In this document: in pieces, positions 24,386-33,508 of the stretch
Layout: every line of letters begins with the position of its first letter
Numbering within the stretch: position 1 is the stretch's first letter
Assembly: GCA_031549345.1 (NCBI GenBank)
Contig: JAVBPY010000008.1
Coordinates: 1 to 64,000 of the forward strand
Direction of reading: 5' to 3'
DNA: 64,000 nucleotides
DNA from: CASFRF01 sp031549345
GTDB taxonomy: Bacteria; Verrucomicrobiota; Lentisphaeria; Victivallales; Victivallaceae
Translations under genes and position numbers: made by a program
The notes under the pieces: model-generated
Seen by the model: only the letters and a program-made list of their open reading frames with translations
What the model was told of the DNA's origin: nothing
Databases searched by the model: none

Positions 24386-25285
24386 TTAGTCCTCCAAAGT
24401 GCGTTGCACCGCAAGATCGCCCTCGCGCCCGGGGTAAGGCGCAAGCTCCAATCGTCCATCCGGCGCGGTTTTTCCGGCTTCTTTTGCCAGTTCACCGAGG
24501 GAAATGATCCGGTAGCCGAGCGCCTGCACCCGGGTAAGGTATTCCCGGAATTGTTGCAGGCAGCGTCCGCCTTCGGCTTCCGCGTGAATGGTTAAAACAT
24601 TGGGACGATCTTCGCGCAACAGTTTGATTTGATACTCGTTATAATTTTCGTCGGTTACGCCTTCGCGCCCGATCACCTCGTCGTAGGTCGGCAGCGTTAC
24701 CGGAATTTGAAGCTGCTCCATGCGCACGCCGTCCACCACCGGATAAAAGGGGAATTCGCCCCGGCAATCGGAGTTGTAGCGGAACGGGAACTCCGCTTTA
24801 ACCCGAAGAAGTGCATTGTTGCAGCGCCAGCCGGGGGCCGCGCTACTCGTCGGCGCGCTTCCCGTGATGCGTGTAAGCTCCTCGACGCCGCGGAGGAATT
24901 CCTTCCGCGCCCGCTCGGGGGGAAGTTCCAATAGGCGTGACTGGGCGAAGTGGTGATCGTAGGCGTGAAAACCGATTTCAAAACCGCAACTTTCCGCCAT
25001 GCGGATTTCATTGGACAACCTTTGGCCGATCCGCGGGCCTGGCCACGCGGTTCCCATCAGGACGATTTCCGGGCCGTACAACCCGGCGGCATTGCTCCGC
25101 AGCATTTTCCAGAGAAATTGCGGTTTAAGTAAACGCCAGAGATGGCGGCCCATGTTGTCCGGCCCCACCGAAAAATAAAACGTCGCCCCCGCTTCTTTCT
25201 CGACAAGAAGACGGCAGAGCGCCGGAACGCCGCGGCGGGTGCCGCGGAAGGTGTCCACATCGATACGGAGGGCGATTTGCTTCAT
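24386..25285 (-). CDS. arnD: ArnD-like undecaprenyl-phosphate Ara4FN deformylase
   Basis: A 299-residue NodB-type polysaccharide deacetylase of the ArnD group, which removes the formyl group from undecaprenyl-phosphate-Ara4FN before transfer to lipid A. Metal-site residues are in ALRIDVDTFRG (Asp9, Asp11) and GFHAYDHHF (His107, Asp110-His112). The TITGSAPTSSAAPGWRCNN-like block and YNSDCRGEFPFYP are characteristic of ArnD. The start at 25285 overlaps the arnT stop as ATGA; a frame extending 13 codons upstream is less likely. Product assignment is strengthened by adjacent arnT and arnA. Confidence 0.9.
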   Translation of the reverse strand: MKQIALRIDVDTFRGTRRGVPALCRLLVEKEAGATFYFSVGPDNMGRHLWRLLKPQFLWKMLRSNAAGLYGPEIVLMGTAWPGPRIGQRLSNEIRMAESCGFEIGFHAYDHHFAQSRLLELPPERARKEFLRGVEELTRITGSAPTSSAAPGWRCNNALLRVKAEFPFRYNSDCRGEFPFYPVVDGVRMEQLQIPVTLPTYDEVIGREGVTDENYNEYQIKLLREDRPNVLTIHAEAEGGRCLQQFREYLTRVQALGYRIISLGELAKEAGKTAPDGRLELAPYPGREGDLAVQRTLED

Positions 25286-26784
25286 TCTTTTTCCTGTCTT
25301 CCGTTTTTCAGCCACGCAACGCATCCGGCACGGTCGCCCGAAAGGAGAGCGATTTTAAAGCCGCAACGCGTGAGTTCCACACCGGGTGGAAGCGGCTTTT
25401 TATCAAAGGGGACGACGACGACATCCCCTGTTTTAAATTCGTCCGGCGAAGCAAGACGCGCCGGAATCGGGTGCACATAATACGCCGCCGCACCGAGGAT
25501 GCGTTCCCAGGATATCCCCATCCGGATAACGCCGCTGTTGGCGTCCGCGCGTTGTTTCGCCTCCGCGAAAACCGGGCGCAGCGATTTTTTGTTGTTTTGT
25601 ATCAGCCCCATCGCCGCATCCACGCCGATGTACAGCAAAGCAAGCGCCGCCAGAAGATACACCGCCTTTCGGCGATCCGGCATAAAACGCGCGGGAATGC
25701 TCCAGCGGAATTTTCCCGCCAGAAAACGTTCCAGCGTCAGCGCGCACAAAAGCGCCGCGGGCGCAAAGAGGGGCATAAGATAGACCTGGCGTTTGGCCGA
25801 AGCGGCGCAAAGAATAAGGAACGGCGCCAGCAGGAAGCACAAGAGAAGTCTTTGCCGGACGCTTCGCCGGAAATGCAGGAACGCTCCGTACAGCGCAAAC
25901 GGCAGCAAAGGAAGCCACGGCCAGAACATCCCCGGCAACATCGTCAAATAGTCGTACCACGGCGCGGCGTGGTCGCTGTGCGCGCCGGAGAAACGGCCCA
26001 GGGAATTGTGCACAAAAACCGTCTGAAATGCTTCCGGGTCTTCTTTGTACAGCCACGCGCCCCAGATGGCGACAGGCAGGAGTCCGCAGAGAAGAACCAT
26101 CGCTCCGTCAAACCAATAACTCCAACGCCAGCGACGGAGGATAAGGCCGGAGGCAAGAAATTCCGCTCCCGCCGCCGTGCCGATGAGCGCCAGGGCCGTC
26201 GGCCCCTTGATCATGACGGCAAACGCGATTCCCGCCGCCATTATGCCCATTCCGTAAAATTTTCCGGCGCATTCTTTTCGCATCCGCCATTGCACGTAGC
26301 CGGTCAGGGCGAGTGCGATGCCGAAGGTGAACATCATATCTACGCGCGCATCGCGGCTTTCCTCGAAAAATTGTCCCGCCGTGCAGAGAATCATTCCCGC
26401 ACAGAATGCGGCGAAGGCGGAAAAACGCAACTCCCGCGCCATTTTGAACGCCAGGAGCACTGTTCCAAACGCCGCGAGAACGCTCGGGAGTTTGGCGGCG
26501 AAATCGTGAAATCCGAACACCCGGAACGAGCATGCCTGAAGCCAGTATGCCAGGGGCGGGTATTCCAGAAAGGGCGTTCCGAGTAGCGTCGGCTTCATCC
26601 ACGTACCGTGGAGAAGCATCTCGGCGCTGATCCCCGCGACCCGCACCTCGTCGCCGTGCCAAAGTTCACGGAAAAAAAGGCCGCCGAAAAGAACAACGAA
26701 CGCGAACAGCGCCAGGAGCCGGAAATAACCTCCCGTACCGATGGCGCCGCTCCCGTTGTCCGATTGAATGCTTGCGTCGTTCAA
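25282..26784 (-). CDS. arnT: ArnT-like lipid-linked aminoarabinose transferase
   Basis: A 500-residue GT-C glycosyltransferase of the ArnT/PMT superfamily. It has about ten to twelve membrane helices, the catalytic acidic pair in the first periplasmic loop (ELWHGDEVRVAG, Asp45-Glu46), and YPPLAYWLQA following it. It should move L-Ara4N from the polyprenyl carrier to lipid A phosphate in the periplasm. The start is a TTG at 26784, chosen because GGAG lies 5 bases upstream (inside the arnA stop region) and no ATG or GTG precedes the first helix. It begins 1 base after the arnA stop and overlaps arnD. Confidence 0.87.
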   Translation of the reverse strand: MNDASIQSDNGSGAIGTGGYFRLLALFAFVVLFGGLFFRELWHGDEVRVAGISAEMLLHGTWMKPTLLGTPFLEYPPLAYWLQACSFRVFGFHDFAAKLPSVLAAFGTVLLAFKMARELRFSAFAAFCAGMILCTAGQFFEESRDARVDMMFTFGIALALTGYVQWRMRKECAGKFYGMGIMAAGIAFAVMIKGPTALALIGTAAGAEFLASGLILRRWRWSYWFDGAMVLLCGLLPVAIWGAWLYKEDPEAFQTVFVHNSLGRFSGAHSDHAAPWYDYLTMLPGMFWPWLPLLPFALYGAFLHFRRSVRQRLLLCFLLAPFLILCAASAKRQVYLMPLFAPAALLCALTLERFLAGKFRWSIPARFMPDRRKAVYLLAALALLYIGVDAAMGLIQNNKKSLRPVFAEAKQRADANSGVIRMGISWERILGAAAYYVHPIPARLASPDEFKTGDVVVVPFDKKPLPPGVELTRCGFKIALLSGDRAGCVAWLKNGRQEKE

Positions 26785-26785
26785 C

Positions 26786-28780
26786 TTACTCCATGCGGAA
26801 TTCGCCGGACGAAAGCGCTTCGTTCAGGAAGAAGTCCAGTGTGATTTCAATGGATTGATCCAGCTTCATTTCAGGCTCCCAGTCGAGGAGGCGCTTGGCG
26901 TTGCGGATACTCGGCACGCGGTGCTGCACATCCTGGTAGCCCTTGCCGTAAAACGCGCCCGATTCCAAGACCATGTAGCCGGCGAACGGCGGGAAGTTGT
27001 GCCGCGCCGGATGGGCTTCGAACTTGGCGACGAGCGTTTCGGCCATGGCCTTGATGCTCGCCTCGTTGGTCGGGTTGCCGATGTTGATGATCGCGCCGTC
27101 GCAAAGGCCGTCCTTGTTCTCGATGATACGGAACAAGGCTTCGATCCCTTCGGAAATGTCTACGAAACAGCGTTTCTGTTCGCCGCCGTCGATCAACTGA
27201 ATTGGCGACCCCTGCACCAGGTTCAGGATCAACTGGGTAATCGCGCGGCTGCTCCCGATGCGGGCGCTGGTCAGGCTATCCAGCCGGGGGCCGATCCAGT
27301 TGAACGGGCGGAACAGTGTGAAGCGGAGCTGGCCTTTTGCTCCGTACGCCCAGATTACGCGGTCCAAAAGCTGCTTGCTGGTCGAATAGATCCAACGCTG
27401 CATCCGGATCGGGCCGGTGATGAGCTTGGAGTTGTCTTCGTCGAACTGCGGGTCGTCGCACATGCCGTAGACTTCGCTGGTGGAAGGGAAGACGATGCGC
27501 TTATTGTATTTTACGCAATAGCGGACGATGCGGAGATTTTCCTCGAAGTCCAGTTCGAACACGCGGAGCGGATTGCGCGTGTATTCGATCGGGGTCGCGA
27601 TGGCCACCAAAGGCAACACAATGTCGCATTTGCGGATGTGATACTCGATCCATTCGCCGTGGATGGAAATATCCCCTTCGCGGAAGTGGAAGTCCGGCTT
27701 GTCGAGGAGATGGTCGATGTAGTTGCTGCGCAAATCCAACCCGTAGACTTCGTATTTTCCGCTCGCCAGGAGGCGCTCCGAAAGATGGCTGCCGATGAAC
27801 CCGTTGACGCCGAGAATCAGTACGCTTTTCTTCCGCGTCGCTTCGCGCAATTTGCGCGGATCGCCCGCAAAAACCATGTTGCGCACAATGCGCGCGTCTT
27901 CGGCAAATTGTGCGCCGGTGGTGTACACGCCGCTCTCCAGCTGGGCGGCGGTGATTTTCAGCGCGTCCTTGCCGCAGGCAATGACTAAAGGATCGCTTCC
28001 GAGGACCGTGCCCGGGGCCGCTTTGGCCGGCGCCGGAACTTTTTCCGCCGCCCAAAAGAAGCACTTCCGGTCGCCGGAGTACGAGAACGCCCCCGGGTAG
28101 GGACGGGTTACGGCGCGGATCAGGTTGCGCACTTCGTCGGCGCTTTTGCTCCAATCGATTTCCCCGTCGGCGGGCTTGCGCCCGGCGAACTTGGTTGCCG
28201 CGCCGTGGTTCTGGGGCGTACGTTTCGCCGTCCCCGCAACGAGCGCGGGAAGGCTGCGGTCAAGAACAACGCGGGCAGCCGCAACGGCCTTGTCGAAAAC
28301 GGTTTTCGCGGTGTCGGCGTTTTCGATCGGGAACGCCTGCGCGTCGACGATGTCGCCCGCATCGGCTTTTTCACACATATAGTGGAGAGTTACGCCGGTT
28401 TCTTTTTCGCCGTTGATGATCGCCCAATTCAAAGGAACGCGTCCGCGGTATTTCGGGAGCAGCGAACCATGGAGGTTCAGCGCGCCCTTTTTCGGCAGGG
28501 CAAGCAGTTCGGCGGAGAGCATGTCGCGGTAGTAGAAGCTGAAGATGAAGTCGGGCGCCATCGCCTTGATGCGGTTGATCCACACGGGATGATTCACGCT
28601 CTCCGGAGCGAAGACTTCGATGCCCTGTGAGGAAGCGAACTCCGCGACGGAGTCGAACCAGATCGTTTCGTTCGGGTTGTCGCGGTGGGTGAAGACCGCG
28701 CTGATTTCAAAGCCGTGATCGAGCAGTGCGCGGATGCCCGCCACACCGACGTTATGGTACGCCAATACAACACACTTCAT
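26786..28780 (-). CDS. arnA: Bifunctional UDP-GlcA decarboxylase / UDP-Ara4N formyltransferase
   Basis: A 664-residue two-domain enzyme of full length. The N-terminal formyltransferase (about 1-305) has Asn102, His104 (LNLHGSLLPKYRG) and Asp140, at the same numbers as in the E. coli enzyme. The C-terminal extended SDR decarboxylase begins near 318, with GVNGFIG (324-330), Ser/Thr-Glu in PSTSEVYG, and YxxxK at Tyr465-Lys469. It oxidatively decarboxylates UDP-glucuronate and formylates UDP-Ara4N. The ribosome-binding site is GGAGG, 11 bases before the ATG. It is the first gene of the block; arnB, arnC and ugd are not adjacent. A TATAGT -10-like element lies about 60 bases upstream without a clear -35. 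Confidence 0.95.
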   Translation of the reverse strand: MKCVVLAYHNVGVAGIRALLDHGFEISAVFTHRDNPNETIWFDSVAEFASSQGIEVFAPESVNHPVWINRIKAMAPDFIFSFYYRDMLSAELLALPKKGALNLHGSLLPKYRGRVPLNWAIINGEKETGVTLHYMCEKADAGDIVDAQAFPIENADTAKTVFDKAVAAARVVLDRSLPALVAGTAKRTPQNHGAATKFAGRKPADGEIDWSKSADEVRNLIRAVTRPYPGAFSYSGDRKCFFWAAEKVPAPAKAAPGTVLGSDPLVIACGKDALKITAAQLESGVYTTGAQFAEDARIVRNMVFAGDPRKLREATRKKSVLILGVNGFIGSHLSERLLASGKYEVYGLDLRSNYIDHLLDKPDFHFREGDISIHGEWIEYHIRKCDIVLPLVAIATPIEYTRNPLRVFELDFEENLRIVRYCVKYNKRIVFPSTSEVYGMCDDPQFDEDNSKLITGPIRMQRWIYSTSKQLLDRVIWAYGAKGQLRFTLFRPFNWIGPRLDSLTSARIGSSRAITQLILNLVQGSPIQLIDGGEQKRCFVDISEGIEALFRIIENKDGLCDGAIINIGNPTNEASIKAMAETLVAKFEAHPARHNFPPFAGYMVLESGAFYGKGYQDVQHRVPSIRNAKRLLDWEPEMKLDQSIEITLDFFLNEALSSGEFRME

Positions 28781-28850
28781 ATCGAGCCTTTCCTCCGCAT
28801 CGAATTTATTTTAACAATGATAGAACAACCAATACTATAACGCCGGAAAG

Positions 28851-28895
28851 AACAAAAAACCAGCACCCTTCAGGCATTTAATCGGTTTTTTTGTT
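28851..28895 (-). terminator. Candidate terminator after the OYE gene
   Basis: On the minus strand AACAAAAAAACC pairs with GGTTTTTTGTT around a loop of about 22 bases that contains a small CCT/AGG hairpin. The distal arm supplies a T-run. It overlaps the OYE stop codon and precedes arnA's leader. Confidence 0.45.
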
Positions 28896-30330
28896 ACTTC
28901 CTGTTGCGGGCCTTGATGCCGCGGAGCACTTCTCCCTCCGGACGCTCTTTATAAAAATGATCCAGCGGATAGCAGCCGGAAACCATGCCGTTGCGCGGCG
29001 CGCTCGTGCAGTCGCCGAACGTCCGGCAAATCAGCCGCCGGTCCATAGGCTTTCCCGCCAGGGAGTCCGCGCACATCCAGGGGTAGGAGAGGACCATCCG
29101 TCCGATTCCGACAAAGTCGGTCAGGTCGTTTTCCAACAAATATTCGCCGACGTTCGGCAGATAATCCTGCAAATACGTCAGCCCGGAGCTCACGAATTTC
29201 ACCCCCGGACACGCTTTTTTCACCTCCGCGACCGCGCGGATCTGCCGGGCGACGCCGAGGAGCGGATCCTCCGGCGGCAAATACCCGTCCGACACCGGAT
29301 AGCAGGCGGGACGCTGGGCGTGCGGCAGGTAGTACGGGCTGCAAATGGTCGTACAGACCAATGTTACGCCGAAATCGCGTTGCGCCATGCGGATCAGTTC
29401 GATCGGCTCGGAAAAATCCGCGCCGAATCCGGTGCCGTCGCCGCCGAATGCATACGGATAGGGGCCCTCCCAGGGCATGGGGCGACCGACGCCGTCGGGG
29501 CCTTTTTCGAAGGGAATCATGTCGAACAAACTCAGACGGAAAGAGATCTCGAGCCCGGGGACCTCGCGCCGAATTCCCTCGGCGATTTCACGGAAAAACC
29601 GTGTACGGTTCTCGAAGGAGCCGCCGTATTTTCCCGGACGCTCCACCGCCGAAAGGAGTTCGTGCCCCAGATACCCGTGCGCGAGTTTGATGTCCACAAA
29701 GGTGAAGCCCGCGCGGTACGCCAGGCGCGCGGCGTGGATGAAATGCGCCACGGTTTCTTCAATCTCTTCGTCGGAAACGACATTCGCCGCGCTGTTGCCG
29801 AACTTTTTATCCAGAAGCGGGTGCGCGTAGGCCGTCCGCGATTCGAGTTTCCGGTCATCCGTCGGGTGGGCGAAGCGCCCGGAGTGGGTGAGCTGGAGAC
29901 CGATCAGAAGATCGTCGGCGGTGCCGAATTTTTCCGCATGCACTTTCCGCATTTCCGCTACAAGCGCGGTCAGGGCGTCCACGGTGTGGTCGGCAATCCA
30001 GAGCTGGCGCGTATTGCTCCGTCCCGCATGGCAAACCGCCGCCGCCTCGGTGCCGTACAGAAGTTTGGCGCCGCTTTCGGCAAAACGGAGCCACCGGCGG
30101 CGCGTAAGTTCGCTCGGCGTGCCATCGGCGGCGCAGTCCCAGCCTTCCATGGGAAGGACTGCCCAACGGTTGCCGATTTGCCCCTTCAGATGCGGAACCG
30201 TTTCGCCGAGGCGGCTCGCCGCGCCCACAGGCACCGTTTCCTTCAGGGCAAAGCCCATTTCTTGCTCTTTGAGGTGGTCGGCGAACGCTGCGGGCGTTTT
30301 AAACTCGGTTACTTTGCGAAAAGAAGCCAT
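28894..30330 (-). CDS. NADH:flavin oxidoreductase, Old Yellow Enzyme family
   Basis: A 478-residue FMN-dependent TIM-barrel ene-reductase homologue. Family features are the FMN-phosphate region (FVSSGLTYLQDY and VGIGRMVLSYP), the substrate-side LQLTHSGRFAHP with its His, and VDIKLAHGYLGHELLSAVERPGKYGGSFENRTRFFREI, the OYE signature. It lacks the C-terminal flavodoxin-reductase-like domain of 2,4-dienoyl-CoA reductases, so it is a single-domain OYE with a longer N-terminal segment (about 1-50). Its substrate is unknown. It has its own promoter and terminator and appears monocistronic. Confidence 0.9.
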   Translation of the reverse strand: MASFRKVTEFKTPAAFADHLKEQEMGFALKETVPVGAASRLGETVPHLKGQIGNRWAVLPMEGWDCAADGTPSELTRRRWLRFAESGAKLLYGTEAAAVCHAGRSNTRQLWIADHTVDALTALVAEMRKVHAEKFGTADDLLIGLQLTHSGRFAHPTDDRKLESRTAYAHPLLDKKFGNSAANVVSDEEIEETVAHFIHAARLAYRAGFTFVDIKLAHGYLGHELLSAVERPGKYGGSFENRTRFFREIAEGIRREVPGLEISFRLSLFDMIPFEKGPDGVGRPMPWEGPYPYAFGGDGTGFGADFSEPIELIRMAQRDFGVTLVCTTICSPYYLPHAQRPACYPVSDGYLPPEDPLLGVARQIRAVAEVKKACPGVKFVSSGLTYLQDYLPNVGEYLLENDLTDFVGIGRMVLSYPWMCADSLAGKPMDRRLICRTFGDCTSAPRNGMVSGCYPLDHFYKERPEGEVLRGIKARNRK

Positions 30331-30362
30331 CGGTTTTATCTCCGTAATTGTTTATGAAGAGT

Positions 30363-30391
30363 AATGTACCTCCAAAACAGAGCTTCGTCAA
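30363..30391 (-). promoter_or_regulatory. Promoter of the OYE-family gene
   Basis: On the minus strand: TTGACG (complement of 30386-30391), exactly 17 bp, TACATT (complement of 30363-30368). It is 33 bases upstream of the start codon. Confidence 0.68.
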
Positions 30392-30436
30392 GTAAAGCAC
30401 TTTAAGATTGGACGGCGGTACGGTCTGTCCGGCTGT

Positions 30437-31813
30437 TTACCGGTACGCGCGATGTTTGCGGCGGCGTTCGCTTACAAAAAATTCCGCCGTGTTCGCGCTG
30501 AGCAATTCGTAGAGGACGGCCCGCTCTTTGCCGGGCGCGGGCCGCAGTATCCGCCCCAACCGCTGCACGTGTTCGCGCACGCTCCCGGAGCCGGAAAGGA
30601 CAATGGCCACGCCGGCAGCCGGAACGTCCACCCCTTCGTTCAGGACCTTGCTTGTTACAAGGACAGGGTACTCGCCCGTGCGGAAGGATGCGAGGAACTC
30701 TTTTCGCTCCGCAAGCCCCGTGTGATGCGTTAAAACCGGCCAGCAGAACTCCCGCCCGATGGCGTAGGCCGTCGCGTTGTCCGCCGTGAAAATCAGAATA
30801 CGCTCCTCGCAGTGATGGCTCACGATCTCCCAGAGTTTCGCGATTTTCGCACGGCTCCCGCGCGCGATGCGGCGTTGCAGAAGAAAGCTCCGCAAGACCT
30901 CCTTCCCTTCCGGAAGGCGCGCGCAAAGTCCCAGGAAGCGCCCCCAGTCCCCGGAATCACGAAAGGAGAGGCGGTTGCGGCGCAAAAAGTCCGTGTAGCG
31001 TGCGCGGTGCGCGGTGTATTCCTCCAGCTCATCGTCGTCGAGTACAACCTCGATGCGGCGCGTTTCGTAGGGCGAAAGGACGGTGCCCTCGAGTTCATCG
31101 ATATGGATGTGGCAGACAAGGGGGCCGAGAAGATCGTCCATCACCGCCTCCCGGTCGGCTTCCTGCTCCGGCGTGGCCGAAAGCCCCAGCCGGTACGGCG
31201 CAATGCACATCGCCGGCGCCAGCTGGTACACCGGCCCCGGCAGATGGTGGCATTCGTCGGCAATGAGGAGGCAGAATCTGTTTCCTATGAATTCCATCTG
31301 GAGTACCGCCGAGTCGTAGGTGCTCACCGTGATGGGGGCGATTTTGTGTTCTCCGCCGCCGAGCATTCCGATTTCGGTTCCGAAAAATCCTTCCAACACC
31401 GTGCTCCATTGCTGGAGAAGGTCGATGGTCGGCACGAGAACCAGTGCCGTTCGGCGGAGGCGCGCGATCGCCATCACCGCGAGGAATGTTTTGCCCGCGC
31501 CGGTGGGCAACGCGGCGACGCCGCGAAAATCATTCTTCCGCCATGCGGCGTACGCCTCCTCCTGGTGGGGGCGCGGCTCGAACCACTTGACCGGTGTGGT
31601 TTCCAACACATCGAACGCGCGGGCGCGGTCCTCCAAATGGATCCCGGCCGCGCGCATTCCGAGGACAATGGGGGCATAATCGCATGCGCGGGCACGCAGG
31701 ACTTTGCTCCGTTCGTCGTAGCGCAGCAACGCCTGGAGGTCTTCGGGGAGCGCTTCAGGCATAAAGCGGTCGAGGCGGAGGGTGCCTCCTTCAAAAATCA
31801 GTTCCGGCGTCAT
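30437..31813 (-). CDS. XPB-like SF2 DNA helicase
   Basis: A 458-residue superfamily 2 helicase of the bacterial XPB/RadD-like group (COG1061). An N-terminal recognition-like domain (about 1-80) is followed by Walker A PTGAGKT (103-109), motif II DECH (186-189), GLSATPEQE, the second RecA domain with ILIFTADNATAYAIG, VLNEGVDVP and QRLGRILRPAPGKE. Such enzymes unwind DNA in repair; no nuclease domain is present. The start at 31813 overlaps the stop of the small membrane-protein gene as ATGA. It is the last gene of the gcvH-led operon. Confidence 0.9.
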   Translation of the reverse strand: MTPELIFEGGTLRLDRFMPEALPEDLQALLRYDERSKVLRARACDYAPIVLGMRAAGIHLEDRARAFDVLETTPVKWFEPRPHQEEAYAAWRKNDFRGVAALPTGAGKTFLAVMAIARLRRTALVLVPTIDLLQQWSTVLEGFFGTEIGMLGGGEHKIAPITVSTYDSAVLQMEFIGNRFCLLIADECHHLPGPVYQLAPAMCIAPYRLGLSATPEQEADREAVMDDLLGPLVCHIHIDELEGTVLSPYETRRIEVVLDDDELEEYTAHRARYTDFLRRNRLSFRDSGDWGRFLGLCARLPEGKEVLRSFLLQRRIARGSRAKIAKLWEIVSHHCEERILIFTADNATAYAIGREFCWPVLTHHTGLAERKEFLASFRTGEYPVLVTSKVLNEGVDVPAAGVAIVLSGSGSVREHVQRLGRILRPAPGKERAVLYELLSANTAEFFVSERRRKHRAYR

Positions 31814-32064
31814 CGCGACGGCCGGAAGGCGGCGACGGTGGCCAGGAGAATTCCCAGCGCCGCAAAGATGAAAAAAACAATGACTCCAAGGCTCCAGCGG
31901 CTCATAACACCGACGGCGATGCCCGCCGCCAGGCCCGCAAAGAGCCCGACGGAAAGGGAGAGGATTCCGAGCCGCCAATTCGGATAATCGGGGGCACCTT
32001 TCCACGCGGCGATTTCCGCCAGCGCGGCGGCGAGTTTGTCTTCGCGTTCTTCGGAGTCGCTCAT
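31810..32064 (-). CDS. Small two-helix membrane protein
   Basis: An 84-residue protein with a charged N-terminal 28 residues (EEREDKLAAALAEIAAWKG) and two hydrophobic helices at about 32-54 and 57-79. It overlaps the upstream periplasmic-protein gene (4 bases) and the downstream helicase gene (ATGA), so it is very likely translated. No family was recognised; it could be a membrane tether or accessory factor for a neighbour. Confidence 0.7.
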   Translation of the reverse strand: MSDSEEREDKLAAALAEIAAWKGAPDYPNWRLGILSLSVGLFAGLAAGIAVGVMSRWSLGVIVFFIFAALGILLATVAAFRPSR

Positions 32065-32864
32065 TCCGGTTTCTCCGAAGGGGCGGCGACGAGTTCGTGC
32101 GGGGCGGCGAAAGGCTCGAACGGCTTTCCCGCCAGCGCTTCGGCGAATGCGGTCGCGTTGGCGGAGGGCGTGGCGGAAGAATAGACGTAACGGAATTCCG
32201 TGAGGGGGTATTTCCCCGCGCGGATGTTTTCAAGGTACGGAAGTTCCCCCCCCACGGCGAGCGGATGGACCGGTTGCCCCGCCGTTGAGGTCATTCCGCA
32301 GACGGCAAGCGCATTGGAATTCGCGCCCGCAAGGAGGACGAGCTCGGAGGCTTTGTCGCGCCGGAAAAGACCTTCTGCATAGGATGCGCCGCGCATGATT
32401 TTCCGGCGAAACACGCTTTCACCCGGCGTTTGATCGGCCTGAAGAAAGGGGTGGATTTTAAACGATGTGTCGTTCAATTGTTCCCATGAGTCCATTTCGC
32501 CCCGGAAAATGGAAAAAAGCTGCTCGCGTGAAATTTCTTTGGCCGGATTGTCTTTGTGAACCAGGAGAATGGCCGCCGCCGCCGCGTACCGGCGGCGCGG
32601 AAGCGTAAGCGAACGGGTTGCGTCCGCTTCCTGGAGCAGAAGCAGATCGGCCCGTCCGTCCTTCAACGCGGCGACCCCCTCTTCCGGGGTATAACGGTGG
32701 ATATTAATGGAAAGCGCCGTGTTGCGCCGCGCGACGGCCACGGCGAAATCCCGCGCCGCCCGGTCGCCGCCAGGAATTGTGTCGGCCACCGTCAGGCGGA
32801 TCGGCTCCTCCGCGCCAAGGAGCGTTGCCAGACAAAGGATGAACAGCAGCAGCCCGCGTTTCAC
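32061..32864 (-). CDS. Phosphate-binding-like periplasmic protein
   Basis: A 267-residue secreted protein of the PBP-like (PstS-type) fold. The GTG at 32864 is chosen because it overlaps the upstream stop as GTGA and starts directly with a signal peptide (KRGLLLFILCLATLLGAEE). The ILLVHKDNPAKEISREQLFSIFRGEMDSWEQL block is the classic segment of PstS-like proteins, followed by GESVFRRKIM. No transporter gene is adjacent, so it may be a stand-alone binding or signalling protein rather than an ABC component. The pst operon proper is about 24 kb away. Confidence 0.82.
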   Translation of the reverse strand: MKRGLLLFILCLATLLGAEEPIRLTVADTIPGGDRAARDFAVAVARRNTALSINIHRYTPEEGVAALKDGRADLLLLQEADATRSLTLPRRRYAAAAAILLVHKDNPAKEISREQLFSIFRGEMDSWEQLNDTSFKIHPFLQADQTPGESVFRRKIMRGASYAEGLFRRDKASELVLLAGANSNALAVCGMTSTAGQPVHPLAVGGELPYLENIRAGKYPLTEFRYVYSSATPSANATAFAEALAGKPFEPFAAPHELVAAPSEKPE

Positions 32865-33499
32865 GGCATCACCCCGCCGAAAAGGGGGACGAGCCAGAAG
32901 CACGCGCCGACTGCGAGGGGGATGGAAAAATTGTCGTCCACACGGAGTTGTTTTTCATGCAGTTCCACCCACGCGCCCACAGCCACGCCGAGCGTTCCGG
33001 CCAGGAGCGCGCCCGCCGAGAATCCTCCCGCCGTCAGTCCGAAAATCCACACGGCCAGCCAGCCGGTTATCAAAAAGGCGGCGACCCCTTCGACCGATTT
33101 GCCGTTCACCAGCTTGGTTTTTCCGAATTTCCGCCCGATCAGCGCTGCCGCTGTGTCGGATAGAAGCAAAACAAGGAACGCCGCGCACGCCGTACCGCGC
33201 GGAAACAACGCCATTGTGATCGCGGCCGAAGCCAGGACGTAGAATCCTCCGGAAACCAGCCACTGGTCCGGGCGTGGTTTTTGGCGGAGCATTGCACCGA
33301 AGAAACGTTCGTACAACGGCGCAATCACAGGGTCGCGCCGCGCATAGGCCCGTTCGAGCGTCAGCGTCAGGAGCGCAAGGAGGACGAAGATAATCACAAG
33401 CGCCCAGCCGGGGAAATGCCACATGACCAAAGGAATCCAGAGCGAACTCAAATGAATGAGTTTGCGTTTGAGTTCTTCGCGGTAGCTGATCCCAGGCAT
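32861..33499 (-). CDS. Dolichol/phytol kinase-like membrane protein
   Basis: A 212-residue polytopic membrane protein of the SEC59/DGK1/VTE5 superfamily, CTP- or ATP-dependent lipid alcohol kinases related to CDP-diglyceride synthase. Evidence is the N-terminal ELKRKLIHLSSLWIPL and the signature LLSDTAAALIGRKFGKTK followed by KSVEGVAAFLI. It has about six helices. It could phosphorylate a polyprenol or diacylglycerol, which would fit polyprenyl-linked glycan work, but the substrate is unknown. It overlaps the downstream gene as GTGA and lies 9 bases after ilvH. Confidence 0.83.
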   Translation of the reverse strand: MPGISYREELKRKLIHLSSLWIPLVMWHFPGWALVIIFVLLALLTLTLERAYARRDPVIAPLYERFFGAMLRQKPRPDQWLVSGGFYVLASAAITMALFPRGTACAAFLVLLLSDTAAALIGRKFGKTKLVNGKSVEGVAAFLITGWLAVWIFGLTAGGFSAGALLAGTLGVAVGAWVELHEKQLRVDDNFSIPLAVGACFWLVPLFGGVMP

Positions 33500-33508
33500 A
33501 TGCTTTGA

